From: Bacillus xiapuensis
GTDB taxonomy: Bacteria > Bacillota > Bacilli > Bacillales > Domibacillaceae
NCBI RefSeq assembly: GCF_002797355.1
Contig: NZ_KZ454939.1
Span: 2,029,875-2,093,874 of the forward strand
Length of the DNA stretch: 64,000 nt
Direction of reading: 5' to 3'
The notes beneath the pieces were generated by a model. That model was not told where the DNA came from. It ran no database searches and saw only the letters and a program-made list of their open reading frames with translations. Made by a program: the position numbers and the translations under genes. The stretch's first letter is position 1, and every line of letters begins with the position of its first letter. Below are positions 34,763 through 45,388 of the stretch, one piece after another.

Positions 34763-37026
34763 TGAATAAGGTAAGCAATGAAAAAGGAAACGCATTGATT
34801 ACCGTGCTTCTGATCACGGTGATCTTTACCGTTCTTGGTCTTTCGATTCTCGCTTCCACATTAGGAGGCACCAAGCGGACAGCTGTTCGTGAAGAAGATG
34901 TGGATATCACATATGAAGCAGTGAAAGCGATCGATGACTTTACTGCAGAGCTGTCTCGGCGGCTGCAAAAAAACCAATACGCCCTTAACCAATTATCTCC
35001 CGGAGGATTTACGACCTCATTGAATAACGAAATGAAGGATCTGATTGCCGATCAAGGATATAACGCCCGGCAAGGAATCGAATCGTTTAAAGCCTCCATT
35101 GTTCCAAATGAGAAGATCAATGAAAGCGAAACGTTAACGCGCGTCGTAGAAGTGGAAGCTACGACAAAGGCCCAAAACAGCAGCGCTAGCCGGACCGCGG
35201 TCAAACGGCTGATCCTCTCCCCGCTGCCAAGCTTTCTAAAGTATGCGCTCGGCTCACAAGATGGGAATTTGGCATTAAAAGGATCTCCCCATATTGCCGG
35301 AAATATTTTCGCAAATCATTTAGAACTACAGAAGGAAGCGGAATATGTAGCGGCGTCACAGTCGATAAAAAATAAAACGATTGACACCCATCGGCCTTCG
35401 ATCGTCGGTGATTTATATGCAGGCGAATATGATGAAAGCAAATTCAAAGCAAAAGATATGCTGGAACTATTAAGGGAAGATAATTTCTATCATGGCGAAA
35501 TCCCTGATTGGAAAAATGACAGCCAATATCAAAAGATCGATTTTTCAGCTTCTTATAAGGAGGAGCGGAATCGCCGTTTCCTGAAAAACGGTCTTACAGA
35601 GACTTCAGCCGACGGTCTTCTAGAGGGGAAGGATCTATCCTCCGTCAGCGGCGTGCCTCCTGAGCTTGCATCACAAATTACAACAGATAAGGACGGAAAT
35701 GAGAGTCGGCCTGATCCATTTAAACTGGTCAATAAAAATATCCATAAAGAGCTGGAACTGGATGGGAATTTGCTGATCACGAATACAGAAGAAATGAACC
35801 TCGATACGTTGCGCATCAAAGGCGATGTCAAAATTGTCGCTAATGAAAAACTGACCATCGGAAATCTTTATGTAACAGGCCGTTTAACCATTATTAACAA
35901 TCCGGGAAGCCAGCTTGTGATTTCCGGTGAGGCAGTGGCTGAACAAGCGGTCTCCATTGAAAACGAAGGGGTTTTCCAAACAAATGGAAAGCTCGCTGCC
36001 CATGAGGATTTATCCATTGAAAACAAAGGAACGATGGAAATAAACCGTTCCGCGGCTTCCAAGCAGCGGCTTTCGATCAATAATGCAACAGACGGAAAGC
36101 TCATTGTAAAAGACGCCTTAGCCAGCTTAACCTCCCTTTCCATTCAAAACGAAGGAACGATGGAGATTCGCTCAGAAAAGCAAGCGGGAAACGCATCTGA
36201 CATGCTGCTGCCAACCGAGGAGAAGAAACGGCGCAATCTTTACACGCAGCAATCGCTGACAATCCGCAATCATGGCAAAATGACCATTGAAAATAATCTC
36301 TACATCCAAGGAAAAGCGCCAGCCTCGGAAGAGAATACTTTGCGGATTGAATCGACCGGATCTATGGATATAATGGGAGACATTTTCTCGGGCGAGTCTG
36401 AATGCACTGGCTGTGGCACTTCCTCCATTATTGCCCGGAACAGCAAATTGAGCTTTGGTGGGAATCTCTTCTCAGAGGGCAGTTTGATACTCCGGGGCGA
36501 CCAAGCAGATCCAAAAGGAGAAAACGACCACTTAATCGCAAACGGCGTAATGTACGCGAATGACGAGACGAAAGTATCCAATTTGAACATTAAAGGAAGA
36601 AGCAAGGGCGGAGAGGAAAGGCAGCTCATCCTTCTGTCACGAGGAGATCTGTCCATCTACCGCATCAACGAGTTTAGCAATTTTGCAGATCCTAAAGAAC
36701 AGACGGAAGACTACTTGCCTCCTCCGCAATCTGGCATCGAACCGTTGAAAGCCTTTTTCTACACTGATCAAGACGCAGAACTGTACGGCGTCGGTTCCCT
36801 ATTCTACATTAAAGGGGGACTATTCGCGAAAAAAAACTTGACCATTAACGCGATTCGCGGCGAGATGGCGTCAGAAAAAGAGCTCCTGCGGACGTATGAG
36901 GATATGGATCATTATTATTCCCGTTTTATCGTTGATTACAACGAGGATGTGCTGCTGCAGGTGATTGACTCCTTGCCTAAGGTGGATTATTTATCGATCT
37001 ACAGCGGTGAATTAACGGTGAATTAA
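34762..37026 (+). CDS. PilX-like minor pilin with a large beta-solenoid passenger
   Basis: 754 residues. The N-terminus NEKGNALITVLLITVIFTVL resembles PilX/GspK-type minor pilins; it lacks Glu5, as some of them do. From about residue 340 to 640 there are repeated strands of about 20-25 residues (SIENEGVFQTNGKL, SIENKGTMEINRS, SIQNEGTMEIRS, RNHGKMTIENNLYIQG), typical of a right-handed beta-helix or polymer-forming bactofilin-like fold. A CTGCG cysteine pair lies near residue 550. The ATG overlaps the preceding stop (TAATG). It is probably the largest minor pilin and may sit at the pilus tip. Confidence 0.75.
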   Translation: MNKVSNEKGNALITVLLITVIFTVLGLSILASTLGGTKRTAVREEDVDITYEAVKAIDDFTAELSRRLQKNQYALNQLSPGGFTTSLNNEMKDLIADQGYNARQGIESFKASIVPNEKINESETLTRVVEVEATTKAQNSSASRTAVKRLILSPLPSFLKYALGSQDGNLALKGSPHIAGNIFANHLELQKEAEYVAASQSIKNKTIDTHRPSIVGDLYAGEYDESKFKAKDMLELLREDNFYHGEIPDWKNDSQYQKIDFSASYKEERNRRFLKNGLTETSADGLLEGKDLSSVSGVPPELASQITTDKDGNESRPDPFKLVNKNIHKELELDGNLLITNTEEMNLDTLRIKGDVKIVANEKLTIGNLYVTGRLTIINNPGSQLVISGEAVAEQAVSIENEGVFQTNGKLAAHEDLSIENKGTMEINRSAASKQRLSINNATDGKLIVKDALASLTSLSIQNEGTMEIRSEKQAGNASDMLLPTEEKKRRNLYTQQSLTIRNHGKMTIENNLYIQGKAPASEENTLRIESTGSMDIMGDIFSGESECTGCGTSSIIARNSKLSFGGNLFSEGSLILRGDQADPKGENDHLIANGVMYANDETKVSNLNIKGRSKGGEERQLILLSRGDLSIYRINEFSNFADPKEQTEDYLPPPQSGIEPLKAFFYTDQDAELYGVGSLFYIKGGLFAKKNLTINAIRGEMASEKELLRTYEDMDHYYSRFIVDYNEDVLLQVIDSLPKVDYLSIYSGELTVN

Positions 37027-37027
37027 G

Positions 37028-37062
37028 AAAAGGATGGAGCCTCTTGGCTCCATCCTTTTCCG
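37028..37062. terminator. Bidirectional terminator between the convergent pilin and vWA genes
   Basis: A strong stem of AAAGGATGGAGCC, loop TCTT and GGCTCCATCCTTTT lies between the two stop codons. A-rich and T-rich flanks make it work in both directions. Confidence 0.9.
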
Positions 37063-40000
37063 TTACCATTTGCTTTCGTCAATTTCTCCGTCATCCGATC
37101 CGCTTCCTGGCGTCTCTGCTCCTGACTTTTGTTTCACTTCAAAAACAGCTGAATCTCTTTTTTCGCTGCCTGCAATCGGCTGATTATCTTTATCATGTTG
37201 CTTGGCGATAACCGTTACCGTTGTGGCGCCTGTACGATTTTTGGCGTTTTTAATCAGCCACTCCCCTTTAGCATTTCTTCCAATTTGCACGACACCTGGC
37301 TTGGTAGCTGTTACCGAGTCGATGATGACATTTGTGGCATCCTCCGGTGTAAGCTCAATAAGATCCTTGATTTCCACCCATTCGTTTTGATCAGTATAAT
37401 CATATTGCGGCTGTTTGAAGGATAGACCATCCAGCTCAACAAATGGGCTTTTGACCACAATCGGCACCGTAATGCGCACCTTCGGGTTGGCTTTAGATGT
37501 GATGATCATCTCCGTTTTGCCCGCGGACTCGCCGAGAATTCTGTTATGATCCACTAATGCGGCGACGCTCGCATCCTTAATACTGGCCTCCCAGCGTTTA
37601 TCTGCGGCATCCTGCGGCAGGACAGTCACCGTGAAAGCGGTCGATTCCCCCTCTAACACTTCGATCGGGTTAGGCATCACTTGAATTTCTTCCACTTCTT
37701 TCTTGATCTCTACCGTCTTCTTAACTGGTTCCTCAGAAAGCGTAAATCCGCCAGCAGTTCGTACGTGAATGTCCATTTTTCCTGTATAAGAATCCGGCAC
37801 TGCCACTTCTTCTTTCGGATCAAAAACTTTCCATTCCGTAGCTCCGTTCTGATGCACGATGCGATATTCATATTGGACATCATCGCCCGCCACAATATCG
37901 CTTACTTGAAAGGTGACAGAACCGCTCGCTTGACCGCCATCCTCTATCACGCGGCCGCTCTTGCGCTCCTTCACGACGAAATCCGTTTGCATCTTGAGTA
38001 TGGCAGTTGAATCATCATAATAAGTGATCTTGATTTGCTTGTCTCCCTTGGCAAACTCCATTCCTTTCACAGGCTTATTTAATAAGCCATCGTCATTTGG
38101 ATAGGTTGTTTCCGCCAGCACCTCTCCTGATGAAGGGTTGATTTTTTGAATTTTCCCGGTGTAATCTCCTATATACTTGCCGTGAGAGTCTTCAAGCATC
38201 ACTCTCATGCTGATGCGCTTCGAAGAGGTCGTAAGGGCATGTGAGCGCGCTTTAAAGCGGGAATCATAATAATGAATATCGGCGCGCGGCATCGTGACAT
38301 AGCCAATCGCATAATCCGCCTGCAATTTCACTTGGACGTCCGTTCCTTTTGGCACAAAGGTTTCTCCTCTGTAGGAGAAGACTTGATTGATTGTTATTTC
38401 GGCGAATCTTTTTCCGTCTTTTATAATTTCTTTTACGGTCCCTTCACGCGGATTCATCGCATTATCTGCTAATCGAATCCCGTCCGGCAGGGGCTGATCT
38501 ATTTTTATCCGGCTCAATTCTCCGGCTGCTTGTTCCGTCGTTTCGTTGATCGGGTTCAACTGATATCTGACGGCAAATTGGTTGCTTTCACCGTTTTTGT
38601 TTCCTTTCTTCCATAAGTGATCAGCTGAATACATGGAATTGCCGGTAATCTCCACGATATTATCAAAAATAGGCGCCGTTTCATCTTTGATTTCAACCTT
38701 AATGGGCTTATGGACGATGGATTGCATCTTGCCTTGGAGATCTTGATAAGTCAGCTCGATATCGTTAAACGTATAGGTCCCTTTCTCCGCAAACGTCAGC
38801 GGCAGAGAGGACTGGATCAGCTGCGGAATCGGCGCTTTATTCGGCGGATAAGTAAAATTGAATTTAATATGAGCGACATTTTTATCATCCACATAAGCAT
38901 CCGCTCCTTCCGCCACCTGCACTTTCCCTCCAAACGGCTTCAAATCAACCGCAATTTCTCCGCTGACTGCGGGATTGTCGAATTTTTTGGCAATATCCGC
39001 AAATACATTACTGATCGTATCCGGCTGCGCTTCTACCGCATATCCTCCCGTTTTTCTTGACATCTCGTCGAGCAGCTGATAGTTCACTTCCCCTTCTTTA
39101 GCAAAAGCGATGCTGTACATCGTAATTCCGCTCTGTCCGAGAAGATCGGCTGTTTTTCGCGCTTCTCTATGGATGATCTCTTCCACCGGACGGTAGTTCC
39201 ATTGCTGCCACCCATTTACATAGCCGATTTTATTTCTGTAATAATCCAACATGATTTCATAGCGGCGCCCCTTATATGTTAATGAAGTCGGTTCTCCGTC
39301 CGTTAAGAAGACGATATATTTGTTGCTGTCCCTTAATCTCGTTAATTGCGACATCGCATACTCAAGCGACTGGCTATAATTAGTTCCGCCTTCACTGAAA
39401 TAATCAAGATTGTCTGCGATTGCCCGGATGTTCGCCAAGCCTTGAGCCGGCTTTACTTCTCTCCCCCACCAATCTTTTTTATCGCTGACGTAGCTGTCAA
39501 ATGGAACGAAGTAGTAGCGGTCCTCGGGCATCTGATTGGCTTCAAAGAATTGCAGCGCATTTTTCAAGGCATTTTTGGCGCTTGTTTCCTTTTTCATCCG
39601 TCCAAAATCCTCTTTCATCGATCCTGAGGTATCATGAACAAACACGACATCAATCGGCTTTCTCACTTCATTTCTCGCCATTCCTGTTGGCTTGATTTCA
39701 AAATCCAAGCGGCCCTTTGCCAAGTCATCAATCGGTTTCACATATTCAGCCGCGGATGGCGCAGCGGAGAAATCGACCCCAATATCAGACGGTGCGCCTT
39801 CTTTTACAGTGATCGTCACCGGAGGATGCGTTTGAAGAACATTCCCGTTCACCTTCAGTTTCATTTGATGAAATGTATAGGCGCCTTCCTTTTTGAAAAG
39901 CAGCGGCAAAACACTGGAGTACCTTTCATGCTCCGTATCAAACGACAGGGAGAATTGTCTGCTTTCGCTGTCTTCTCTTAAGACATTCCTGCCAGCCGGA

Positions 40001-40827
40001 CTGCCATTGAGCGTGACCTCATCTAAATCGATGATGACTTCTCCTTTAACTCCTGCTCCTCTGTCTGCGGTGATCTCTTTGTAAATGCCGGGATCATCCG
40101 GCCGGAAGACTTGGCCGCCTGTTTGGGAAGAAAGCTCTTCTAAAAATCTGGAATGCGAGGAATGGCTGCTGCTGTTATGTAAAGCGATGCTGTATACAAT
40201 AATATTTTCCTCTTTTAATTGCCGGGCCAGAGCTAATGCGCTTTCTTTATTACTTCTTCCTTTTGAATTGCCGTCTGAAAGAAAAATAATATATTTCGCA
40301 TTATTGCTTCCATTGTTTAAAAAAGAGCGCGCTTGATTGATACCGGCTTGATAGTTATTGCCGCCGGAGCTGTACTCTTCCACCTCACTGACAGCCTTCC
40401 TGATATTCTCCAGCCCTTCTGCCGGCCGCACTTTCCCTTTATGGCTGACTTCAGAATCAAACGGCACAAAGTAGAAACGATCCTGCTTATGACCATTTTG
40501 GGTAAAATAATCGACCCCGTCCAGTACAGCCGCCTTGGCAGCTTCGCTCTTTCTTTGCTGATTCACTTTCTGATGCATCCATTTAGACGTTTCTTGAACG
40601 AATGCGACATCGATCCCCTGCCCGCCAAGCGAGTTAGAAATATCAACATTTAAAGAACTCCTCGCACCCCCGGCAGTAATGGCAACTTCATCAGCAGAAG
40701 GCCTCACGCTGAAACTCGCGGGATGATTGCTTGCGGCCTCCCCTTTAACAGGCAGCGGAATATATTGAACAAACGAAAAAATCAATAAAAATACGAGAAT
40801 ACTTTTGAAGTTACAGAATGTATTCAT
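37063..40827 (-). CDS. Secreted protein with two von Willebrand factor A domains and a Big-type domain
   Basis: 1254 residues. The signal peptide is residues 1-30 (ILVFLLIFSFVQYIPLPVKG, cleavage near GEAAS). The first vWA domain is at about 70-265 and has a damaged metal site (DVAFVQETSKWM instead of DxSxS). The second, at about 390-625, has an intact MIDAS (VFVHDTSGSM, GGTNYSQSL, FLTDGEP). Further beta-rich domains follow, and a bacterial Ig-like (Big_2) domain at about 1045-1125 (VLEGESTAFTVTVLPQDA). There is no LPxTG anchor and no hydrophobic C-terminus. The ribosome site AAGGAGGAG is strong. The convergent position next to the minor pilins suggests a pilus-associated adhesin; that link is inference. 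Confidence 0.75.
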   Translation of the reverse strand: MNTFCNFKSILVFLLIFSFVQYIPLPVKGEAASNHPASFSVRPSADEVAITAGGARSSLNVDISNSLGGQGIDVAFVQETSKWMHQKVNQQRKSEAAKAAVLDGVDYFTQNGHKQDRFYFVPFDSEVSHKGKVRPAEGLENIRKAVSEVEEYSSGGNNYQAGINQARSFLNNGSNNAKYIIFLSDGNSKGRSNKESALALARQLKEENIIVYSIALHNSSSHSSHSRFLEELSSQTGGQVFRPDDPGIYKEITADRGAGVKGEVIIDLDEVTLNGSPAGRNVLREDSESRQFSLSFDTEHERYSSVLPLLFKKEGAYTFHQMKLKVNGNVLQTHPPVTITVKEGAPSDIGVDFSAAPSAAEYVKPIDDLAKGRLDFEIKPTGMARNEVRKPIDVVFVHDTSGSMKEDFGRMKKETSAKNALKNALQFFEANQMPEDRYYFVPFDSYVSDKKDWWGREVKPAQGLANIRAIADNLDYFSEGGTNYSQSLEYAMSQLTRLRDSNKYIVFLTDGEPTSLTYKGRRYEIMLDYYRNKIGYVNGWQQWNYRPVEEIIHREARKTADLLGQSGITMYSIAFAKEGEVNYQLLDEMSRKTGGYAVEAQPDTISNVFADIAKKFDNPAVSGEIAVDLKPFGGKVQVAEGADAYVDDKNVAHIKFNFTYPPNKAPIPQLIQSSLPLTFAEKGTYTFNDIELTYQDLQGKMQSIVHKPIKVEIKDETAPIFDNIVEITGNSMYSADHLWKKGNKNGESNQFAVRYQLNPINETTEQAAGELSRIKIDQPLPDGIRLADNAMNPREGTVKEIIKDGKRFAEITINQVFSYRGETFVPKGTDVQVKLQADYAIGYVTMPRADIHYYDSRFKARSHALTTSSKRISMRVMLEDSHGKYIGDYTGKIQKINPSSGEVLAETTYPNDDGLLNKPVKGMEFAKGDKQIKITYYDDSTAILKMQTDFVVKERKSGRVIEDGGQASGSVTFQVSDIVAGDDVQYEYRIVHQNGATEWKVFDPKEEVAVPDSYTGKMDIHVRTAGGFTLSEEPVKKTVEIKKEVEEIQVMPNPIEVLEGESTAFTVTVLPQDAADKRWEASIKDASVAALVDHNRILGESAGKTEMIITSKANPKVRITVPIVVKSPFVELDGLSFKQPQYDYTDQNEWVEIKDLIELTPEDATNVIIDSVTATKPGVVQIGRNAKGEWLIKNAKNRTGATTVTVIAKQHDKDNQPIAGSEKRDSAVFEVKQKSGAETPGSGSDDGEIDESKW

Positions 40828-40873
40828 CAGCCGCTCCTCCTTAAGACTTAATCACTTTCTCCTGGTATTTTTA

Positions 40874-40888
40874 TTATAACAACCCTTT
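40874..40888 (-). promoter_or_regulatory. Promoter of the vWA protein gene
   Basis: On the minus strand TGTTATAAT (40882-40874) is a consensus extended -10 box about 50 bases upstream of the start codon. No strong -35 is visible. Confidence 0.5.
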
Positions 40889-40943
40889 ATTTGGATTGAT
40901 AGTTCCTTTTTACTATTTCCGCTGCTGTTAAAAAATGTTCACT

Positions 40944-42236
40944 TTATGATTGGGCTGCCGCATACTTTCTCACCTCGGAAATGAAATACAGCGAACCCGT
41001 AATGACAAATACTTCGTCTCTATGTTCAGCCGCTGCGATGTCATCGAGCCATTGCGGCCATTGCTCCACCCATTGGTGTTTCTCAAGAAACGGAAGAAGG
41101 TCTTCACGGCCTGCTGCCCGCGGAAAATCAAAGCTTGTTAACAGCACCGAATCCGCGGCTTCGTTGAGCAGCGAGATCATTTGATCAAGCGGCTTATCTG
41201 TTAAGCCGGCAAACAGTGCGGTGATGCGGTAATTCCCATAACGCGCCTGCAGGGATTGCACAAGCGCTCTCATGCCCTCCTCATTATGAGCACCGTCAAG
41301 CAAAACAACCGGGTGATCTGATATTTGTTCCATCCGCCCAGGCCAATAAGCCGCCTGCAGCCCTGCACGAATATGCGACTCTTCGATTAAAAAAGCGAAG
41401 AATTTCCGCAAATAGTGAAGCCCCATCAGCGCGACCGAAGCATTCTCTATTTGATGGAGACCATTTAAACCGGTGCGGAGATCCTTCATATTGGAAAAAA
41501 CAGAGGTAAAGTCAAAGCTTTCTCCTGCCGGCAGTGATTGCTGCCAAATCCCTTCAAAATGCTCACCAGCCTGGTAGGCAGAGGCTTGCACCTGCTTGGC
41601 TTTTTCTAGGATCACCGCCCGAGCTTGCGGCTGCTTCACGCCGCTGATAACCGCAACGCCATTTTTGATAATCCCCGCTTTTTCATGAGCAATCTCTTCG
41701 AGTGTCTCCCCCAAGTATTGCATATGATCCATTCCGATCGTGGTAATGATCGACAATAGCGGATGAATCACGTTCGTGGAGTCAAGACGGCCGCCAAGGC
41801 CCACTTCAAACAAGACCACATCGACCGGATGCACATGTGCAAAATAATAGATAGCCATCGCAGTAATGACTTCGAATTCGCTTGGACCGCCAAGCTCGGT
41901 CGCTTCCAGCTCCTCGGCAAGCGGTTTGACTATTTTCACTAACTGTGTGATTTCCTCATCGGAAATAGGGCGGCCATTGATGCTGATCCGCTCATTGAAT
42001 TGTTCTATATAGGGAGAAGTGAAAGTTCCTGTTTCATAGCCCGCCTCCTGCAGCACGGCCCGCATATAGGCGACCGTTGAGCCCTTTCCGTTCGTTCCGC
42101 CAATATGAACGGCTCTCAATCGCCGTTCCGGATGCCCCAGTTTCTCCATGAGCCACTCCATCCGTGAAAGTCCAGGTTTGATGCCGATTTTCAGCCGGCT
42201 GTGGATCCACTCGATTGCCTCTTGATAATTTTCCAT
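40944..42236 (-). CDS. folC: Folylpolyglutamate synthase / dihydrofolate synthase
   Basis: Adds glutamate to dihydropteroate or folates. The 430-residue Mur-ligase-like protein has the P-loop GGTNGKGSTVAYM (about residue 46), FEVGLGGRLDSTNV and, in the C-terminal domain, VVLLDGAHNEEGM. The ribosome site AAGGAGG precedes the ATG. It lies downstream of valS as in B. subtilis. Confidence 0.97.
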   Translation of the reverse strand: MENYQEAIEWIHSRLKIGIKPGLSRMEWLMEKLGHPERRLRAVHIGGTNGKGSTVAYMRAVLQEAGYETGTFTSPYIEQFNERISINGRPISDEEITQLVKIVKPLAEELEATELGGPSEFEVITAMAIYYFAHVHPVDVVLFEVGLGGRLDSTNVIHPLLSIITTIGMDHMQYLGETLEEIAHEKAGIIKNGVAVISGVKQPQARAVILEKAKQVQASAYQAGEHFEGIWQQSLPAGESFDFTSVFSNMKDLRTGLNGLHQIENASVALMGLHYLRKFFAFLIEESHIRAGLQAAYWPGRMEQISDHPVVLLDGAHNEEGMRALVQSLQARYGNYRITALFAGLTDKPLDQMISLLNEAADSVLLTSFDFPRAAGREDLLPFLEKHQWVEQWPQWLDDIAAAEHRDEVFVITGSLYFISEVRKYAAAQS

Positions 42237-42257
42237 TCTTTATACCTCCTTCATTGA

Positions 42258-42297
42258 TAGGGAAAGAGGCTGACCCTATCGTTCTGGGACAGCCTCC
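42258..42297 (-). terminator. Hairpin between valS and folC
   Basis: On the minus strand GAGGCTG pairs with CAGCCTC around a loop containing TCCCAGAACGATAGGG. It is followed by TTTCCC, so termination may be partial and folC may be read from the valS promoter. Confidence 0.5.
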
Positions 42298-42323
42298 TTC
42301 AAACAGCTTCCATAGCCGTGCGC

Positions 42324-44966
42324 TTATTGTTTTAACTCTTTAATACGCGCTTCTACAGCGGCACGCTTTTCAAGATAATCGTTCTCTTTGGCCCGTTCTT
42401 CCTCTACCACTTTTTGCGGCGCTTTGCTGACAAAACGTTCGTTGCTCAGCTTTTTTTGAACGCGTTCGACTTCGCTGTTCCACTTCTTCCACTCTTTCTC
42501 TAAGCGGGCGATTTCTTCTTCAATATTAATTAACCCAGCAAGCGGCAGGAATAGCTCCGCTCCTGTCACAACAGCTGTCATCGCTTTTTCAGGAGCGGCG
42601 GCATCGGTGGATAAAACGAGTTCCTCCGGATTGCAGAAGCGTTCCAGATAAGAGCGGTTTTCTTCAAGAACCGCTAACACCTCTTCATCCTTCGCTTTGA
42701 TGACCAGCTTGATTTTCTTGCTCAGCGGTGTATTCACTTCCGCGCGGATATTGCGGACCGAGCGGATGATATCCACAAGCAATTTCATATCATTAGCCGC
42801 CTTTTCATCTGACAGCTCCGAACGCACCTGCGGCCAAGAAGCCGTTACGATCGTCTCGCCGCTATGCGGAAGGTTTTGCCATATTTCCTCGGTAATAAAC
42901 GGCATGAATGGGTGCAGAAGACGCATCGTATGGTCAAGAACATAAGCCAGGACAGAACGAGTTGTTTTCTTGGCTGCTTCGTCCTCTCCATACAATGGCA
43001 GTTTCGCCATTTCAATATACCAGTCACAAAACTCATCCCAGATGAAATTATAGAGCGCGCGGCCGACTTCACCGAATTCATAGCGGTCTGCAAGTTTTGT
43101 CACGGTTTCAATCGTTTCATTTAATCTCGTTAAAATCCATTTATCCGCCACAGACAGCTCGCCGCTTAAATCGATTTCTTCGTGCGTTAATCCATTCATA
43201 TTCATTAAGGCAAAACGCGAGGCGTTCCAGATTTTATTAGCGAAGTTCCAGACGGATTCCACTTTTTCCACAGAGAAGCGAAGGTCTTGGCCCGGCGAGC
43301 TTCCTGTTGATAAGAAATAGCGCAAGGAATCCGCTCCGTATTTTTCAATAACCTCCATCGGATCCACGCCGTTTCCTAGAGATTTACTCATTTTGCGGCC
43401 TTCAGAATCACGAACGAGTCCATGAATTAAGACATCTTTAAATGGCCGTTCTCCTGTGAACTCCAGCCCTTGAAAAATCATGCGGGAAACCCAGAAGAAA
43501 ATGATGTCGTAGCCGGTTACAAGAGCGGCTGTCGGATAGTAGCGTTTGAAGTCCGCCGTCTCTTCATCCGGCCATCCCATTGTAGAAAACGGCCATAATG
43601 CTGAGCTGAACCACGTGTCCAGAACATCCGTATCCTGTTCCCAGTTTTCAATATCCTTCGGTGCTTCCAGACCGACAAACACTTCGCCCGTTTCCTTATG
43701 ATACCAAGCCGGTATGCGGTGTCCCCACCAAAGCTGGCGGGAAATACACCAGTCGCGGATGTTCTCCATCCAGTGCAAATACGTCTTTTCAAAGCGGTCC
43801 GGAACAAAATGAACCTTCCCTTCCTGCTGCTGCAAAGCGACGGCTTTTTCGGCAAGCGGCTGCATGTTCACAAACCATTGTGTGGACAAATACGGTTCCA
43901 CCACCGCCCCGCTTCTTTCTGAGTGGCCGACGGAATGCATATGCTCTTCGATCTTAAACAGCACGCCCGCCTCCTGCAAATCTTTCACAATTTGTTTGCG
44001 GCATTCAAAGCGATCCATGCCTTTATACTTGCCGGCAAGGTCATTCATCGTGCCGTCTTCATTCATCACAAGCACACGCTCTAAGTGATGACGGTTGCCG
44101 ATTTCAAAGTCGTTCGGGTCATGAGCTGGAGTAATTTTCACCGCCCCGGAACCGAATTCCCGATCGACATAGTCGTCCCCGACAATTGGAATTTCGCGGC
44201 CGACAATCGGTAAAATCACGGTTTTTCCAATTAAATGCTTGTAGCGCTCATCTTCTGGATGAACAGCTACGGCCGTGTCACCGAGCATCGTTTCCGGCCG
44301 GGTCGTGGCGATTTCAATATGGCCGCTGCCGTCGGCTAGCGGATACTTCATATGATAGAAGGCACCTTGAACATCCTTATAAACGACTTCAATATCGGAA
44401 AGAGCCGTTTTCGTGTCCGGATCCCAGTTGATAATATACTCGCCGCGGTAAATCAATCCTTTATTATACAGGGTAACAAATACTTCGCGAACCGCTTTAG
44501 ACAGCCCTTCATCCAATGTAAAGCGCTCGCGGCTGTAGTCCAAACCGAGACCGAGCTTCGCCCATTGCTGACGGATAAACTGCGCATACTCTTCCTTCCA
44601 TTTCCATGCTTCTTCCAAAAACTTCTCGCGCCCCAGGTCGTAGCGTGTCTTTCCTTCTTCGCGCAGCTTCTGTTCTACTTTTGCCTGCGTAGCGATTCCC
44701 GCATGATCCATTCCAGGTAGCCAGAGCACATCATAGCCTTGCATCCGCTTCATTCGCGTTAGAATATCTTGCAGGGTCGTATCCCACGCATGCCCTAAAT
44801 GGAGCTTTCCCGTCACATTTGGCGGCGGAATGACAATCGTATAGGGCGCTTTCGATTCATCGCCTTTCGCTTCAAAAAACTTGCCTTTAATCCACCAATC
44901 ATAGCGACCTTGCTCAATCGCCTGCGGATCATATTTGGTTGGCATCGTCAATTCATTATTTTCCAT
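42324..44966 (-). CDS. valS: Valyl-tRNA synthetase
   Basis: Charges tRNA-Val. The 880-residue class I enzyme has HIGH-type motif [20 protein letters not shown] loop [13 protein letters not shown], the CP1 editing domain ([14 protein letters not shown]) and the C-terminal coiled coil ([20 protein letters not shown]). It is preceded by a T-box riboswitch, so expression rises when valine-tRNA is uncharged. Confidence 0.98.
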   Translation of the reverse strand: MENNELTMPTKYDPQAIEQGRYDWWIKGKFFEAKGDESKAPYTIVIPPPNVTGKLHLGHAWDTTLQDILTRMKRMQGYDVLWLPGMDHAGIATQAKVEQKLREEGKTRYDLGREKFLEEAWKWKEEYAQFIRQQWAKLGLGLDYSRERFTLDEGLSKAVREVFVTLYNKGLIYRGEYIINWDPDTKTALSDIEVVYKDVQGAFYHMKYPLADGSGHIEIATTRPETMLGDTAVAVHPEDERYKHLIGKTVILPIVGREIPIVGDDYVDREFGSGAVKITPAHDPNDFEIGNRHHLERVLVMNEDGTMNDLAGKYKGMDRFECRKQIVKDLQEAGVLFKIEEHMHSVGHSERSGAVVEPYLSTQWFVNMQPLAEKAVALQQQEGKVHFVPDRFEKTYLHWMENIRDWCISRQLWWGHRIPAWYHKETGEVFVGLEAPKDIENWEQDTDVLDTWFSSALWPFSTMGWPDEETADFKRYYPTAALVTGYDIIFFWVSRMIFQGLEFTGERPFKDVLIHGLVRDSEGRKMSKSLGNGVDPMEVIEKYGADSLRYFLSTGSSPGQDLRFSVEKVESVWNFANKIWNASRFALMNMNGLTHEEIDLSGELSVADKWILTRLNETIETVTKLADRYEFGEVGRALYNFIWDEFCDWYIEMAKLPLYGEDEAAKKTTRSVLAYVLDHTMRLLHPFMPFITEEIWQNLPHSGETIVTASWPQVRSELSDEKAANDMKLLVDIIRSVRNIRAEVNTPLSKKIKLVIKAKDEEVLAVLEENRSYLERFCNPEELVLSTDAAAPEKAMTAVVTGAELFLPLAGLINIEEEIARLEKEWKKWNSEVERVQKKLSNERFVSKAPQKVVEEERAKENDYLEKRAAVEARIKELKQ

Positions 44967-45004
44967 TGATATTCCTCCTTAATTCGAGCTTCAGCCGTAT
45001 TTCT

Positions 45005-45270
45005 CCACAAAAAAACCCCTCTCGCCAAAAGGACGAAGGAGTATGTTCGCGGTACCACCTTTTTTCGCGAATGGCTTTACGGCGCATTCGGCTCTCAATC
45101 CAATAACGGCTGGCAACCGGTCTCTGCTACTTGCGATCGTTCACAGAAACAGCTCGCGGGTGACTTTCTGAAGGGGCATTCCGGAAAACTTCTCAGCCAT
45201 GAGTCTTCCTCTCTGAAGGACGTGCCTGTCCTCATACTCTTCCCGGTCTTAGCTTTTGATCATGTTATTT
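45005..45270 (-). promoter_or_regulatory. T-box riboswitch of valS
   Basis: The T-box sequence GGTGGTACCGCG lies at 45059-45048 on the minus strand. It is followed by a terminator hairpin (CTCCTTCGTCC ... GGCGAGAGG) with seven T residues (45045-45009). Upstream is a structured stem I region with an AGAGAG segment. A GTC triplet (Val codon) in AAAGTCACCC is a candidate specifier. The element runs to the promoter; the upstream edge is estimated. Confidence 0.9.
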
Positions 45271-45272
45271 CT

Positions 45273-45302
45273 ATAATAACGAAAAACAAGCCATTCCGTC
45301 AA
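45273..45302 (-). promoter_or_regulatory. Sigma-A promoter of valS
   Basis: Minus strand: TTGACG (45302-45297), 18-base spacer, TATTAT (45278-45273), directly before the T-box leader. Confidence 0.7.
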
Positions 45303-45388
45303 TCTTTCTTGTCATGTTTTCCCCGTTTACTCACTCCTTTTCCCCTTTTTCATATAATGAAGGGAAAAACAATAGGCAGGTGGCATCA

